From: Actinomycetota bacterium
GTDB taxonomy: Bacteria; Actinomycetota; Thermoleophilia; Solirubrobacterales; 70-9
Length of the DNA stretch: 22,283 bases
NCBI GenBank assembly: GCA_018268695.1
Contig: JAFDWD010000860.1
Location: 1 to 22,283, forward strand
Direction of reading: 5' to 3'
The stretch's first letter is position 1. The number at the start of each line of letters is the position of its first letter. The translations under genes were made by a program, and so were the position numbers. The notes below the pieces were generated by a model. The model was given only the letters and a program-made list of their open reading frames with translations. It did no database searches and was not told the origin of the DNA. Below, piece by piece: positions 21,842-22,283 of the stretch.

Positions 21842-22283
21842 TATCGAGCCTTCCGGTTGTTCGAGATCGCGTTCTTGGTGGCGGCGGCTCGGTTGGTCTG
21901 CTTTTGCTTTTGCTTCTTCTTGCCCCCCGGAGCAGAGCCGGAGCCCGAAGAGCCCTGATCTGATGTTTCCGGAGCAGCTTCAGCAGATGGTTCAGTTTCT
22001 TCGGCTTCCCTGATCCTGTTCCAATACGCTTCCTGATCTGCTTCTCGCTGAGCTTCCTTGGCCTTCACACGTTCGGCGCTGATGCCGCCAAGAGCAGTCT
22101 GGTATTCGCTGTTCAGGTTGTTCCAGTTGAGATCTCGGGTGGCACGATTCTGACCGAGCCTGTTGGAGGTAGAGCCTGCATATAGCTGAAGACCGGCAGA
22201 GTTGTTGGTTCCTCTGTTGGCGGTTTCATAGCTTTTTTCAAGAGCACTGGCGCGAGAGTAAGGATTTGACTTATAGTCATTGA
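21841..22283 (-). CDS. Phage structural protein, C-terminal 147 aa (runs off right edge)
   Basis: The frame is open from the right edge to the TAA at 21841, giving 147 residues of the C-terminus. It contains NPYSRASALEKSYETANRGT and GLQLYAGSTSNRLGQN, a Gln/Asn/Thr-rich helical part, then an acidic Ser/Gly linker and a very basic tail (GGKKKQKQKQ). No cysteine is present. The GTG at 22068 is internal, since the frame continues upstream without a break. The TAA shares its A with the ATG of the next gene. First of the three coupled genes visible here; in the T7-like comparison it occupies the place of the small internal protein gp14, on position only. Confidence 0.65.
   Translation of the reverse strand, partial: NDYKSNPYSRASALEKSYETANRGTNNSAGLQLYAGSTSNRLGQNRATRDLNWNNLNSEYQTALGGISAERVKAKEAQREADQEAYWNRIREAEETEPSAEAAPETSDQGSSGSGSAPGGKKKQKQKQTNRAAATKNAISNNRKAR

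Noticed and set aside
1..22283. CRISPR array, diversity-generating retroelement, insertion sequence or ribosomal RNA
   Set aside because: I saw no evenly spaced repeats, template/variable repeat pair, reverse transcriptase, transposase or rRNA sequence in the window.

Overview
The window looks like chromosomal DNA of a GC-rich actinobacterium, with part of a prophage on the right. The host half (about 1-10300) is very GC-rich. It has GTG starts, several genes with a -10 box only 6-8 bases before the start codon, a secreted allene-oxide-cyclase-barrel-like protein, a YVTN beta-propeller and a DoxX-Rieske fusion. This mix suggests a soil Solirubrobacterales/Thermoleophilia-type organism; that is inference from gene style, not from a marker gene. 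The prophage half is visibly less GC-rich.

Host region. 1-413: 5' part of an MDR zinc-type dehydrogenase (minus), running off the left edge. 559-1041: a short ECF-type sigma factor, followed by a response-regulator-like remnant. 1195-1776: a Phd/YefM-RelE/ParE toxin-antitoxin pair (minus) with a palindrome on the antitoxin start. 1964-2470: secreted barrel protein. 2540-3550: exported YVTN propeller (minus), convergent with it. 4017-4487: lipoprotein. 4733-4780: 3' half of a tRNA-Gly with its own hairpin terminator. 5160-7124: a small membrane protein and an ArnT/PMT-like glycosyltransferase. 7278-7447: decayed PIN (VapC-like) toxin. 7452-8985: TetR regulator and SDR oxidoreductase (minus), probably one operon. 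9116-10153: DoxX-Rieske membrane protein. 10233-10306: intact tRNA-Gly(GCC), minus.

Prophage region. An apparent integration operon on the minus strand (promoter near 12715) reads HTH/excisionase-like protein (frameshifted at its start) - HNH endonuclease - tyrosine integrase - tRNA-Gly. To its right are a coiled-coil/winged-HTH protein and a membrane-anchored coiled-coil protein (minus). A plus-strand cassette of six small genes (13841-15504) follows and includes an NlpC/P60-like endolysin. From 15507 to the right edge, three overlapping minus-strand genes encode Lys/Arg/Ala-rich proteins (1698 aa, 412 aa and a partial one of at least 147 aa) with no cysteine. Their order and sizes recall the small-medium-large internal/ejection proteins of podoviruses. 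Capsid, portal, terminase and repressor genes are not in the window.

Most unusual points: a 48-bp tRNA-Gly direct repeat bracketing 5.5 kb of cargo that has no integrase; an integrase on the 5' side of the tRNA, 18 bp away and on the same strand; the cysteine-free operon with a repeated FGI tail; the one-base frameshift in the putative excisionase; and a possible leader peptide and palindrome covering the DoxX-Rieske ribosome-binding site.
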